In this document: one piece after another, positions 6,924-13,286 of the stretch
Layout of the letters: every line of letters starts with the position of its first letter
Numbering within the stretch: position 1 is the first letter of the stretch
NCBI GenBank assembly: GCA_020853995.1
Contig: JADYXV010000280.1
Location: forward strand, 1-13,286
Source of the DNA: Novosphingobium sp.
GTDB taxonomy: Bacteria > Pseudomonadota > Alphaproteobacteria > Sphingomonadales > Sphingomonadaceae
DNA length: 13,286 nt
Reading direction: 5' to 3'
Notes under the pieces: generated by a model
The model's database searches: none
What the model saw: only the letters and a program-made list of their open reading frames with translations
Told to the model about the DNA's origin: nothing
Translations under genes and position numbers: made by a program

Positions 6924-8131
6924 GCCAGAACCTCCTGGAAAGCGGCAATCATCGCGTCGATATCCTCGGTTGTCAGCAAGTGGTCGACCGGAAGCATGAT
7001 CGTGGTGCCGCCCAGTTCCCGGGCACAGACCAGTTCGCCATCGCGCCGGGGGTTTGCAGTTCCGAAGGCTCCTTCACGGCTCATATCCGGGCAAGATCCG
7101 CTGCCGCACTGGATGCCGCGCGCAATCAGTCCGGCCAGCACGTCGGATCGGGTCATGCCGCGAGGAAGCCGTGCAGGATCAACCCTTACGTAGAACTTGT
7201 ACCAGGCAGATTCAGATACGTCCGGGACGGGATCAACAATCAATCCCGGCAATTTGTCCAGAGCAGCCATCAGGCGCGCTGCGTTTGCCCTGCGCGTTTC
7301 CAGCCATCGGGGCAGCTTGGTAAGCTGGACGCGGCCGATTGCGGCTTGAAGTTCGGTTAGCCGGAAGTTTGATCCGAAGCTGTCATGGGTAAAACGAAAT
7401 TCGCCTGGCGCACCAATCGCAGGAGCCCGCATCTTTACCGGGTTCTTGCCGTGGTCCTTGTAGGCGAACGCGGTTTCCCACGCTTCATGTGTGCGGAACA
7501 GCGCGATGCCGCCTTCGCCGCCGGTAGACATGATTTTGTCAGTGCAGAACGAAAACGCCGAACAATCACCAAAAGAGCCCACTTGTTGCCCGCGATAAGT
7601 GGCACCGTGTGCCTGCGCACAATCTTCGATCAACGCAATTCCGTGGTCTTTGCACAGCGGAACAAGTGCATCCATATCGCAAGGCTTGCCCGCCAGATGC
7701 ACACAGATTACCGCGCGGGTACGAGGCGAGATCATCCGCGCAACCGATGCAGGATCAATGTTCTGCGTGTCGAGCAGGACGTCGGCAAATACCGGTTCTG
7801 CCCCCACGGCCAGCACGCAGCTGACGCTGGCAAAGAAGCTGCGGGCAGGAACGATGACTTCATCGCCCGGTCCGACACCCAATGCCCGCAAGGCAAGTTC
7901 CAGCGCCACGGTGCCGTTTGCCACGGCGCAGGCGAAGGGCATTCCGATGAATTCGGAAAACTCCTTCTCGAACCCCCGCGTTTCATCGCCGTGAACAAGG
8001 GCATTCACGCGGCCACTTTGCAGTACCTGTACCGCTGCGGCGATCTCGTCTGCTTCATGCATGGGCCAGCGTGATGCCACTTTACGTGGCATGACTTGCA
8101 AATCGGCCTTCACGGCTGTCGTGCTGTGCAT
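6920..8131 (-). CDS. DegT/DnrJ/EryC1/StrS family sugar aminotransferase
   Basis: The 403-residue product is a fold-type I PLP enzyme. Visible motifs are ANGTVALELAL (71-81), PGDEVIVPARSFFAS (88-102), ALIEDCAQAHGA (166-177, Asp170 facing the PLP nitrogen), SFCTDKIMSTGGEGG with the probable Schiff-base Lys199, and NFRLTELQAAIG (255-266). The family transaminates NDP-keto-hexoses, usually with glutamate as amino donor. The 4-base gap to the upstream 4,6-dehydratase strongly suggests that enzyme's 4-keto product is the substrate, giving a UDP-4-amino-4,6-dideoxy sugar. The GSCPDMSREGAF stretch near 345-356 resembles the C-terminal region of bacillosamine-type and related aminotransferases, but axial versus equatorial amination cannot be read from sequence. 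ATG 8131 has GGAAG eight bases upstream. Confidence 0.93.
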   Translation of the reverse strand: MHSTTAVKADLQVMPRKVASRWPMHEADEIAAAVQVLQSGRVNALVHGDETRGFEKEFSEFIGMPFACAVANGTVALELALRALGVGPGDEVIVPARSFFASVSCVLAVGAEPVFADVLLDTQNIDPASVARMISPRTRAVICVHLAGKPCDMDALVPLCKDHGIALIEDCAQAHGATYRGQQVGSFGDCSAFSFCTDKIMSTGGEGGIALFRTHEAWETAFAYKDHGKNPVKMRAPAIGAPGEFRFTHDSFGSNFRLTELQAAIGRVQLTKLPRWLETRRANAARLMAALDKLPGLIVDPVPDVSESAWYKFYVRVDPARLPRGMTRSDVLAGLIARGIQCGSGSCPDMSREGAFGTANPRRDGELVCARELGGTTIMLPVDHLLTTEDIDAMIAAFQEVLA

Positions 8132-8134
8132 TGG

Positions 8135-10252
8135 TTAAGCTTCCATCACCAGTTTGGGACCAATTGCGCGCCAGGCCGTTGGTGATTTTTCGTAAAGGCT
8201 TGTCATATCCACGCCGCTGCTGGGCAGTTTGACCAGCGTGTGCGTGATTTGCAGGACTTCGGCGGCGTTGCCTGCCCGGATTGCGGCATGCAACTGGTCG
8301 ATCGCCTTTGTAATAAGGGGCAGGGGAATGGGCTTCGAGCGTGCTTCCTGCAGGCCGTTGATGCCGGATTCCACTTCTTCTTCGCAGCTGTCGAACAGCT
8401 CTTCAAACAGCTTCTCGCCAGGGCGCAGGCCGACGACCTGGATTGGCACGTCGATTTCCGGCTCCAGACCGAACAGACGGATCATCCGCCGCGCCAGATC
8501 GATGATCTTCACCGGCTCGCCCATATCAAGCACGAAGATGCTGCCACGGGTGGAGTTTGCCTCAAGCGCATGCGAACTGCTTTCAAGGATCAGGTGCACG
8601 GCTTCCTGCACGCTCATGAAGAAGCGTTCGATGTCAGGATGCGTGATCGTCAGCGGACGACCTTCGAGCAATTGACGCTTGAACAGCGGAACTACCGACC
8701 CGCTGGAGCCGAGCACGTTGCCAAACCGAACCGTCATGAAACGGGGGGCGTCGTTATCGTCGATGCCGCAGAAATCCAGCGACTGGCAGTAAAGTTCGCC
8801 AACCCGCTTGGTTGCACCCATCAGCCCGATCGGGTTCACCGCCTTATCGGTCGAGACCTGGACCATCGCTCGTGCCGAAAATTCGCACACGGCATCGGCG
8901 ATGTTTCTGGTGCCGATGATGTTGGTATGGGCACCACCGCAAGGGTTCATCTCGACCATCGGTACGTGCTTCAACGCTGCGGCATGGTATACTATTGAAG
9001 GCAAGTGGCGCGCGAACATGCGGCGGACTTCGAGACTATCGCGGATGTTGCACAGTTCCGGGACGATGTTCAGATCAGGATATGCCTCGCGCAGACGCAT
9101 TTCGACCGAATAGAGAGCAAATTCGGAGTGATCGACCAGAACCAGCTTGGCCGGACGGAACCCTGCCAACTGGCGCACAAGCTCGCCGCCGATGGTCCCG
9201 CCTGCGCCCGTTACCAGCACGCATTGGCCAAGGACTTGCCGGCTGATCGCGTCACCTTTGAGTTCGACTTCCTTGCGACCTAGCAGATCACTGATCGGCA
9301 GCTTGTCAAAATCAACGCTTGGCGGCCGCTCAAGCAGCTTGTTCCATGGATCATTGATACGGATGATTTCCAGCCCGTGCTCACGGACCTGCCGCATGAC
9401 CTGCGCCATTTCCATGTCGCTCAGGTTAACGCCATCGTCGCAAACCACCACTGCATCAGGCTTTTTGCCTTTGAGCGCCAAAGTTTCGAGCGATTGTGCG
9501 AAATCAAAATGGCACCCTAGCACGGGAATGCCTGCCAAGCGGGTGATCGTATCTGCACGGCGCGGCAGCAGCACGCCGATAACACTTACCGGAGTTGCTT
9601 TGTTGGCGCGCATCAGGTCGATGACGGAAACCGCCCATTCGGGATCGCCGATAAGTACGATGCGCTTTGACTTGCTGGCCCCGGCGGCAACCGTATCGTT
9701 CAAAAAGCGGGCGTGCAGTTCGCGGACCGAACGGCGCAGCATCCGCATTGTCAGCATCAAGATGGCCGAAACGCAGAAATGAACCACCATCAGGGGCCAG
9801 ACGGCCACACCCAGATTGAACAGTTCCGATACGCTCAGCGACGTGATCCAGGCCACGGCAAGCGAGCCCGACACTGTCAGCAACAGCGTGCTGCAATCAG
9901 CCAGCGATACAAAGCGCCAGTTTTGTTTGTATAGTCCGGCAGACACGAAGCAGAAGGTTGTCACCGCCGAGAACAGCGCGACAAACGACGGGTTCATGAT
10001 CCTGGTCGTAAGGCCGCTGGCCTGTTCCAGACTGATCAGGAATGACAGCGTGATCGCGATGACCATGAAATCAAGAGAGACCACGACACATGTGCGCGCA
10101 AGTCGGCGCAAGCCTGACTTCGGCCGCATCCGCCGGAGGAGGGACCAATATGGGCTTGTGCCGCCGTGATCTGCGGACAGTTCGACAGTGGCGGGTGCCG
10201 TTTCGTTCTGGCGGGCTGAAATGGAGGCCACTTCTGCTGGAAAGTTCGTCAT
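8135..10252 (-). CDS. Membrane-bound NDP-sugar 4,6-dehydratase (CapD/WbpM/PglF-type)
   Basis: The 705-residue product has the full two-domain layout of the long form. Four N-terminal membrane helices lie at about 55-75, 90-108, 120-138 and 148-168. A CoA-binding-like Rossmann segment starts at KRIVLIGDPEWA (about 196-207). The Polysacc_synt_2 (PF02719) catalytic domain starts at TGAGGTIGGE (348-357, NAD(P)-binding). The active-site pattern STDKAVNP (467-474) with MGATKR (478-483; Met478, Lys482) is the non-Tyr Met-x3-Lys version typical of WbpM and PglF. Members convert UDP-GlcNAc to UDP-2-acetamido-2,6-dideoxy-4-ketohexose at the inner membrane. It is the first gene of the five-gene minus operon. 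ATG 10252 was chosen, with AAGG about nine bases upstream; the frame continues upstream to a GTG at 10363 without a matching ribosome site. Confidence 0.9.
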   Translation of the reverse strand: MTNFPAEVASISARQNETAPATVELSADHGGTSPYWSLLRRMRPKSGLRRLARTCVVVSLDFMVIAITLSFLISLEQASGLTTRIMNPSFVALFSAVTTFCFVSAGLYKQNWRFVSLADCSTLLLTVSGSLAVAWITSLSVSELFNLGVAVWPLMVVHFCVSAILMLTMRMLRRSVRELHARFLNDTVAAGASKSKRIVLIGDPEWAVSVIDLMRANKATPVSVIGVLLPRRADTITRLAGIPVLGCHFDFAQSLETLALKGKKPDAVVVCDDGVNLSDMEMAQVMRQVREHGLEIIRINDPWNKLLERPPSVDFDKLPISDLLGRKEVELKGDAISRQVLGQCVLVTGAGGTIGGELVRQLAGFRPAKLVLVDHSEFALYSVEMRLREAYPDLNIVPELCNIRDSLEVRRMFARHLPSIVYHAAALKHVPMVEMNPCGGAHTNIIGTRNIADAVCEFSARAMVQVSTDKAVNPIGLMGATKRVGELYCQSLDFCGIDDNDAPRFMTVRFGNVLGSSGSVVPLFKRQLLEGRPLTITHPDIERFFMSVQEAVHLILESSSHALEANSTRGSIFVLDMGEPVKIIDLARRMIRLFGLEPEIDVPIQVVGLRPGEKLFEELFDSCEEEVESGINGLQEARSKPIPLPLITKAIDQLHAAIRAGNAAEVLQITHTLVKLPSSGVDMTSLYEKSPTAWRAIGPKLVMEA

Positions 10253-10316
10253 GTGCTGCGACCTTGATAACCATCGCGAGCCAGATGCCATCATCGGACT
10301 CGCGCTCACAAAGATG

Positions 10317-10336
10317 AGTGTTAACGAAGTGTTACC
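10317..10336 (+). promoter_or_regulatory. 11-bp tandem repeat AGTGTTAAC / AGTGTTACC, regulator-site-like
   Basis: AGTGTTAAC at 10317-10325 and AGTGTTACC at 10328-10336 are in direct repeat with an 11-base period, about one helical turn, as for sites bound by OmpR-family response regulators. Read on the minus strand, the same bases give GTAA-N7-TTAAC (10335-10320), one mismatch from the CtrA consensus TTAA-N7-TTAAC. It lies about 70 bases upstream of the dehydratase ATG. The binding protein is inferred, not shown. Confidence 0.35.
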
Positions 10337-10426
10337 GTGCCTTGGCGGAAACTGCGCGGGCACAAAGATACACTAGCCCTAATGGTCAAATTGGCAGGTT
10401 GGGTCGTGATTTCGGAGAGGTCACTG

Positions 10427-10455
10427 CTCGCAAGTGTTAGTGGGTGGCATGCGAG
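10427..10455. repeat. Inverted repeat CTCGCA-N17-TGCGAG
   Basis: Six-base perfect arms at 10427-10432 and 10450-10455. The 17-base centre contains the third AGTGTTA copy of this intergenic region (10433-10439). It may be an operator or a leader hairpin; no T-tract follows directly. Confidence 0.3.
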
Positions 10456-10523
10456 TGTCTAAAAATGTCTCTTTAGCACAACCTCTGGCGCAAACGGCTA
10501 ATACCCCAAGGCCGAGTTGCTCA

Positions 10524-10541
10524 GATGGCCGGTTGGCCGTC
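10524..10541. repeat. Inverted repeat GATGGCC-GGTT-GGCCGTC
   Basis: Seven-base arms (one T-G pair, paired only as RNA wobble) around a 4-base loop, lying about 80-100 bases before the GTG start of the GT4 gene and just upstream of the AT-rich TATATA at 10544-10549. It could be an operator within a long-spacer promoter or a hairpin in the 5' leader. Confidence 0.35.
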
Positions 10542-10621
10542 TCTATATAGGCAGAGTGGGTGCGTTGTTTGCGCGCGGCATCATCCTGTCCGAACAATTT
10601 GCACAAAACAAGGAGCGACTC

Positions 10622-11797
10622 GTGAAAGTTCTGGTTCTTTCGAGTCTTGCGTTTTCACTCTTGAATTTCCGGGGCGCGCTGCTGGCAGAGTTGCGCAAAC
10701 AAGGCCACGAAGTTCTGGCCGTGGCGCCTGATTATGATCGTGCAGTTGAAGCCGGCCTCAAGGCCATGGGGATAGAGCTTCGGGTTGTGCCGATGCATCG
10801 TACCGGAACCAACCCTTTCAAGGACTTGCAAACCCTGTTCGCCTATTGGCGGTTGATGCGCAAGGAACGGCCCGATGTCATTGTGGCCTATACCCAGAAG
10901 CCGATCATCTATGGCGGTATTGCAGCAAGGCTTTATGGCAAGGCGCCATTTCATGCGCTGATGTCGGGGCTGGGGCATTTGTTCAGCGAAGATGCGCAAG
11001 ATCGCGTAGTGGTTCGCGGTATCTTTAGTCGCCTGTACCGGGCTGCGCTGAAGAAGGCGGTTACGCTGTTCGTGTTCAACCGCGATGACCGTCCCGATAT
11101 GATTGCAGCCGGTATCATTGATGAGCGGCACAGGGTTTTGCAAGTGCCGGGATCAGGTGTTGATACGCAACACTACGTCGAAGCGCCGCTGCGCGATGGA
11201 GCGCCTGTCTTTCTGATGATGGGCCGGTTGATGCGGGACAAGGGCGTTTATGATTACCTTGAGGCTGCGCGGATTGTGCAGAGGCAATATGGCGATGTCC
11301 GGTTCCAGCTTCTCGGGCGTCCCGAAGAGAGCAACCGTACCGGCATTTCCGAAGCTGAAGTGCACCGCCTGTCATCAGAATATCCGGTAGAGTTTCTGGC
11401 CGAGACCCGCGATGTGCGGCCTTATCTGGCCCAGTGTAGCGTGTTCGTTCTGCCATCGTTTTACCGCGAAGGCCTGCCCCGGACGATCCTTGAGGCCATG
11501 TCGAGTGGCCGTGCGGTGATTACGACCGATATGCCGGGATGCCGTGACCCCATCGAACATGAAGGCAATGGTCTGCTGGTTCCTGCCAAGTCACCGCAGG
11601 ACTTGGCAAAAGCTATGATCAGACTGGTCGAAGATCCTGAAATGCTGAGAAAAATGTCACGCCGCTCTCGCGAGATCGCGGAGCAGACTTATGATGTGAA
11701 GATCGTCAACCACATGCTTCTGGATGCCATGGACCTTATCGCACACGATGGCCCGATGCAGCGCGCCCAATCCCAGACGATCCCGTACGCCGCATGA
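10622..11797 (+). CDS. Glycosyltransferase family 4, CapM/PglA-like
   Basis: The 391-residue product matches the CapM-like GT4 pattern throughout: FSLLNFRGALLAEL (11-24), GHEVLAVAPDYD (28-39), RTGTNPFKDL (60-69), AYTQKPIIYGGIAARL (89-104), MSGLGHLF (114-121), VPGSGVDT (175-182), GRLMRDKG (201-208), and E-x7-E with Glu283 and Glu291 inside PSFYREGLPRTILEAM. Relatives such as PglA and CapM transfer HexNAc-type sugars onto undecaprenyl-diphosphate-linked amino sugars, which would fit the bacillosamine-type genes next door (inference). The start is GTG 10622 because AAGGAG sits six bases upstream and the product begins directly with the KVLVLSSLAFS strand. An in-frame TTG at 10517 lacks such a site. 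It overlaps the formyltransferase gene by ATGA. First gene of the plus-strand operon running off the right edge. Confidence 0.9.
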   Translation: MKVLVLSSLAFSLLNFRGALLAELRKQGHEVLAVAPDYDRAVEAGLKAMGIELRVVPMHRTGTNPFKDLQTLFAYWRLMRKERPDVIVAYTQKPIIYGGIAARLYGKAPFHALMSGLGHLFSEDAQDRVVVRGIFSRLYRAALKKAVTLFVFNRDDRPDMIAAGIIDERHRVLQVPGSGVDTQHYVEAPLRDGAPVFLMMGRLMRDKGVYDYLEAARIVQRQYGDVRFQLLGRPEESNRTGISEAEVHRLSSEYPVEFLAETRDVRPYLAQCSVFVLPSFYREGLPRTILEAMSSGRAVITTDMPGCRDPIEHEGNGLLVPAKSPQDLAKAMIRLVEDPEMLRKMSRRSREIAEQTYDVKIVNHMLLDAMDLIAHDGPMQRAQSQTIPYAA

Positions 11798-12717
11798 AAA
11801 CTGATAAGGCGCAGATGACCGCAGTCATCATCGGTGCTGTGGAAAGCACCCAGGTTGCCATTGCCGCGTTCGCCCGTTCCGACTGGAATCTTGCGCTTGT
11901 GGTGACGCTTCCGCCGGAGGCGCATTCTCGTCATTCGGATTATGTCGATCTGGGGCCGGATGCTGCCAAGGCGGGGGCAGCGTTGCATCACACGCGACAG
12001 GTGAACAATGCAGAGACGATTGCGGCGATCCGGGCGGTCAATGCAGATTACATCTTCGTTATCGGCTGGTCACAGATTTGCGGACCGGAGTTCTGTGCGA
12101 TCGCGCCCGGACGAACGGTCGGCTATCACCCCGCCGCCATTCCGCGATTGCGGGGAAGGGCGGTAATCCCCTGGACTATCCTGCTGGATGAAAAAATCAC
12201 GGCAGGCTCGCTTTTCTGGATAGACGATGGCGTCGACAGCGGGCCGCTGCTGGCGCAAGAGTTCTTTCACGTTGCGCCGGATGAGTGCGCAGAAAGCCTG
12301 TATGCCAAGCATATGCAAGCACTGGCCAGCATGATGGACGGGGCGCTGGTGGCCATTGCAGGAGGTTCACCGCCACGCAAAGTGCAGGATGAACGCTGCG
12401 CAACTTATGCGACAAAGCGCACGAAAGACGACGGACTTATCGATTGGAGCCAGCCCGCTGTCGAAATCGACCGGTTGGTGCGGGCAGTAGGCCGGCCTTA
12501 TCCTGGGGCGTTCATTCCGGTTCCGGGCGGGCAGGTGACGATTTGGCGCAGTGCCTTGCCCGCTGATGGTCCTCATCAAGAAGGCCAACCCGGCGAAGTT
12601 GTCGAAATTGATGGTGCATCGTTAACCGTGGCTACTGGCGACGGTCTTTTGCGCCTTGAAGAATGGGAAGGGCCGGAAGGCTACCGACCCGTCAAGCACG
12701 CAGTATTGGGGAATTAA
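11794..12717 (+). CDS. Formyltransferase family protein, probable sugar N-formyltransferase
   Basis: The 307-residue product has the formyl_trans_N fold (about 8-185), then a C-terminal domain with RTKDDGLIDWSQ (209-220) and RAVGRPYPGAF (230-240), as in Fmt and ArnA-type enzymes. The catalytic segment reads GYHPAAIPRLRGRAVIPW (110-127) with His112, and DDGVDSGPLLAQ supplies Asp148. The classical Asn-x-His triad Asn is Gly110 here. These enzymes use N10-formyl-tetrahydrofolate to formylate an amine. Context (aminotransferase, dehydratase, deacetylase, glycosyltransferase) favours an NDP-amino sugar over tRNA. ATG 11794 overlaps the GT stop; ATG 11815 (residue 8) has a better ribosome site (AAGG) and begins right at the first beta-strand, so the true start may be there. 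The deacetylase begins immediately after the stop. Confidence 0.85.
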   Translation: MKTDKAQMTAVIIGAVESTQVAIAAFARSDWNLALVVTLPPEAHSRHSDYVDLGPDAAKAGAALHHTRQVNNAETIAAIRAVNADYIFVIGWSQICGPEFCAIAPGRTVGYHPAAIPRLRGRAVIPWTILLDEKITAGSLFWIDDGVDSGPLLAQEFFHVAPDECAESLYAKHMQALASMMDGALVAIAGGSPPRKVQDERCATYATKRTKDDGLIDWSQPAVEIDRLVRAVGRPYPGAFIPVPGGQVTIWRSALPADGPHQEGQPGEVVEIDGASLTVATGDGLLRLEEWEGPEGYRPVKHAVLGN

Positions 12718-13286
12718 GTGACTGATCTGAAACACTTCGGCAAGACTTTGGTGATCGCCCCGCATCCAGATGACGAAGTTCTTGGCTGCGGCGGCACGAT
12801 CGCGCGTCTGGCTGATGCAGGGCAGGCCGTGATTGCAGCCATCATGACCAAAGGGCAGGAGCCTGCCTATTCCAGGGCGTTTGTCGAACAGGTCGCAGGC
12901 GAAGCCGTCACCGCTCACAAGATCCTCGGGACGACCGAACTGCGGCACCTTGATCTGCCTGCAGCCGCGCTCGACACGCTACCGGCTGCCCTGATCAACG
13001 CGCACTTTTCGGATTTGATCTGCGAGATCCAGCCCGACACGCTGTTTGTGCCGTTCATCGGTGATATCCACCTTGATCATCAACTGAGCTTTCTTGGGGC
13101 ACTTGTTGCCGCAAGACCACGCAGTTTGACGGCCCCCAAACGTATTTATGCCTATGAAACCCTATCCGAAACGAACTGGTTTTCACCGGGAATCACCCCT
13201 GCCTTCGTGCCAAATGTGTTCATCGACATCTCGGCTACCCTCGACCGCAAGCTTGAGGCCTTCAGTGCCTTTCAAAGCCAGGTGAA
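12718..13286 (+). CDS. PIG-L/LmbE family deacetylase, partial
   Basis: The first 189 residues are present and the right edge cuts the gene. The zinc-site motif PHPDDE (15-20; His16, Asp18, Asp19) is followed by VLGCGG, and the second metal motif HLDHQ (118-122) supplies His118 and His121. PIG-L enzymes remove N-acetyl groups from GlcNAc-containing substrates such as GlcNAc-PI, mycothiol and bacillithiol precursors, or lipid- and NDP-linked sugars. The start is GTG at 12718, directly abutting the formyltransferase TAA (no gap), with GGGGA about six bases upstream. Placement beside a formyltransferase suggests that the exposed amine may be formylated (inference). The substrate cannot be told from the visible part. 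Confidence 0.9.
   Translation, partial: MTDLKHFGKTLVIAPHPDDEVLGCGGTIARLADAGQAVIAAIMTKGQEPAYSRAFVEQVAGEAVTAHKILGTTELRHLDLPAAALDTLPAALINAHFSDLICEIQPDTLFVPFIGDIHLDHQLSFLGALVAARPRSLTAPKRIYAYETLSETNWFSPGITPAFVPNVFIDISATLDRKLEAFSAFQSQV

Larger units (their letters stand above)
10253..10621. other. Divergent intergenic region between the dehydratase operon and the GT/formyltransferase operon
   Basis: These 369 bases hold no convincing gene. They contain a tandem AGTGTTA repeat, a third AGTGTTA copy at 10433-10439, two inverted repeats (10427-10455 and 10524-10541), a TGTCT direct repeat at 10456-10460 and 10466-10470, and the strong ribosome site AAGGAG (10610-10615) for the GTG start at 10622. Two start regions must be served, but no good sigma70 promoter was found. 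TTGACC on the minus strand (10389-10384) lacks a correctly spaced -10, and TTGCTC (10517-10522) with TATATA (10544-10549) has a 21-base spacer, too long unless an activator remodels it. Confidence 0.6.

Noticed and set aside
7385..8074. 229-codon plus-strand open frame
   Set aside because: Antisense to the aminotransferase gene; no domain, no ribosome site noticed.
8240..8998. 252-codon plus-strand open frame
   Set aside because: Antisense to the dehydratase catalytic domain, which has all expected motifs on the minus strand; no motif of its own.
10253..10363. N-terminal extension of the dehydratase from a GTG at 10363
   Set aside because: The 37 extra residues match nothing expected and would run through the tandem repeat; ATG 10252 is better placed.
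10517..10621. N-terminal extension of the GT4 gene from a TTG at 10517
   Set aside because: No ribosome site in front, and the extension precedes the conserved first strand; GTG 10622 has an ideal AAGGAG at six bases.
1..13286. CRISPR arrays, tRNA genes, insertion sequences, phage or toxin-antitoxin genes
   Set aside because: None seen by reading both strands; all substantial coding capacity is explained by polysaccharide genes.

Overview
The window is a stretch of a cell-surface polysaccharide (exopolysaccharide, capsule or O-antigen type) locus from a GC-rich Gram-negative bacterium. The protein sequences, frequent GTG and TTG starts, and pairing of a short OPX lipoprotein with a separate outer-membrane barrel suggest an alphaproteobacterium, most likely a sphingomonad. 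That placement is by impression, because there is no rRNA or housekeeping marker here. I see no tRNA, rRNA, insertion sequence, phage gene or CRISPR array.

Layout: (1) 1-1310, minus strand: the N-terminal 436 residues of a Wzy/WaaL-type polymerase or ligase, cut by the left edge. (2) 1311-1575: a divergent intergenic region with several inverted repeats, including an attenuator-like pair of mutually exclusive hairpins. (3) 1576-4208, plus strand: a secreted, lipid-anchored beta-helix polysaccharide lyase, translationally coupled to a GT4 glycosyltransferase. (4) 10252-4205, minus strand: a tight five-gene operon read in the order membrane-bound NDP-sugar 4,6-dehydratase (CapD/WbpM type), DegT-family PLP aminotransferase, sulfotransferase, short OPX export lipoprotein, outer-membrane beta-barrel. 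(5) 10253-10621: a divergent intergenic region with an 11-bp tandem AGTGTTA repeat and inverted repeats. (6) 10622-13286, plus strand: a GT4 glycosyltransferase of the CapM/PglA-like group, a sugar formyltransferase, and a PIG-L/LmbE deacetylase cut by the right edge.

How the genes may work together (inference): the dehydratase and aminotransferase can make a UDP-4-amino-4,6-dideoxy sugar. The formyltransferase can N-formylate an amino sugar, and the deacetylase could expose a second amine by removing an acetyl group. The two glycosyltransferases build the repeat unit, the sulfotransferase may sulfate a sugar, the Wzy-like protein polymerises, the short OPX protein plus barrel export, and the anchored lyase may trim or release polymer. 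The predicted product is a polysaccharide carrying amino-deoxy sugars that may be formylated and sulfated. The initiating transferase, flippase and co-polymerase/kinase are not in the window.
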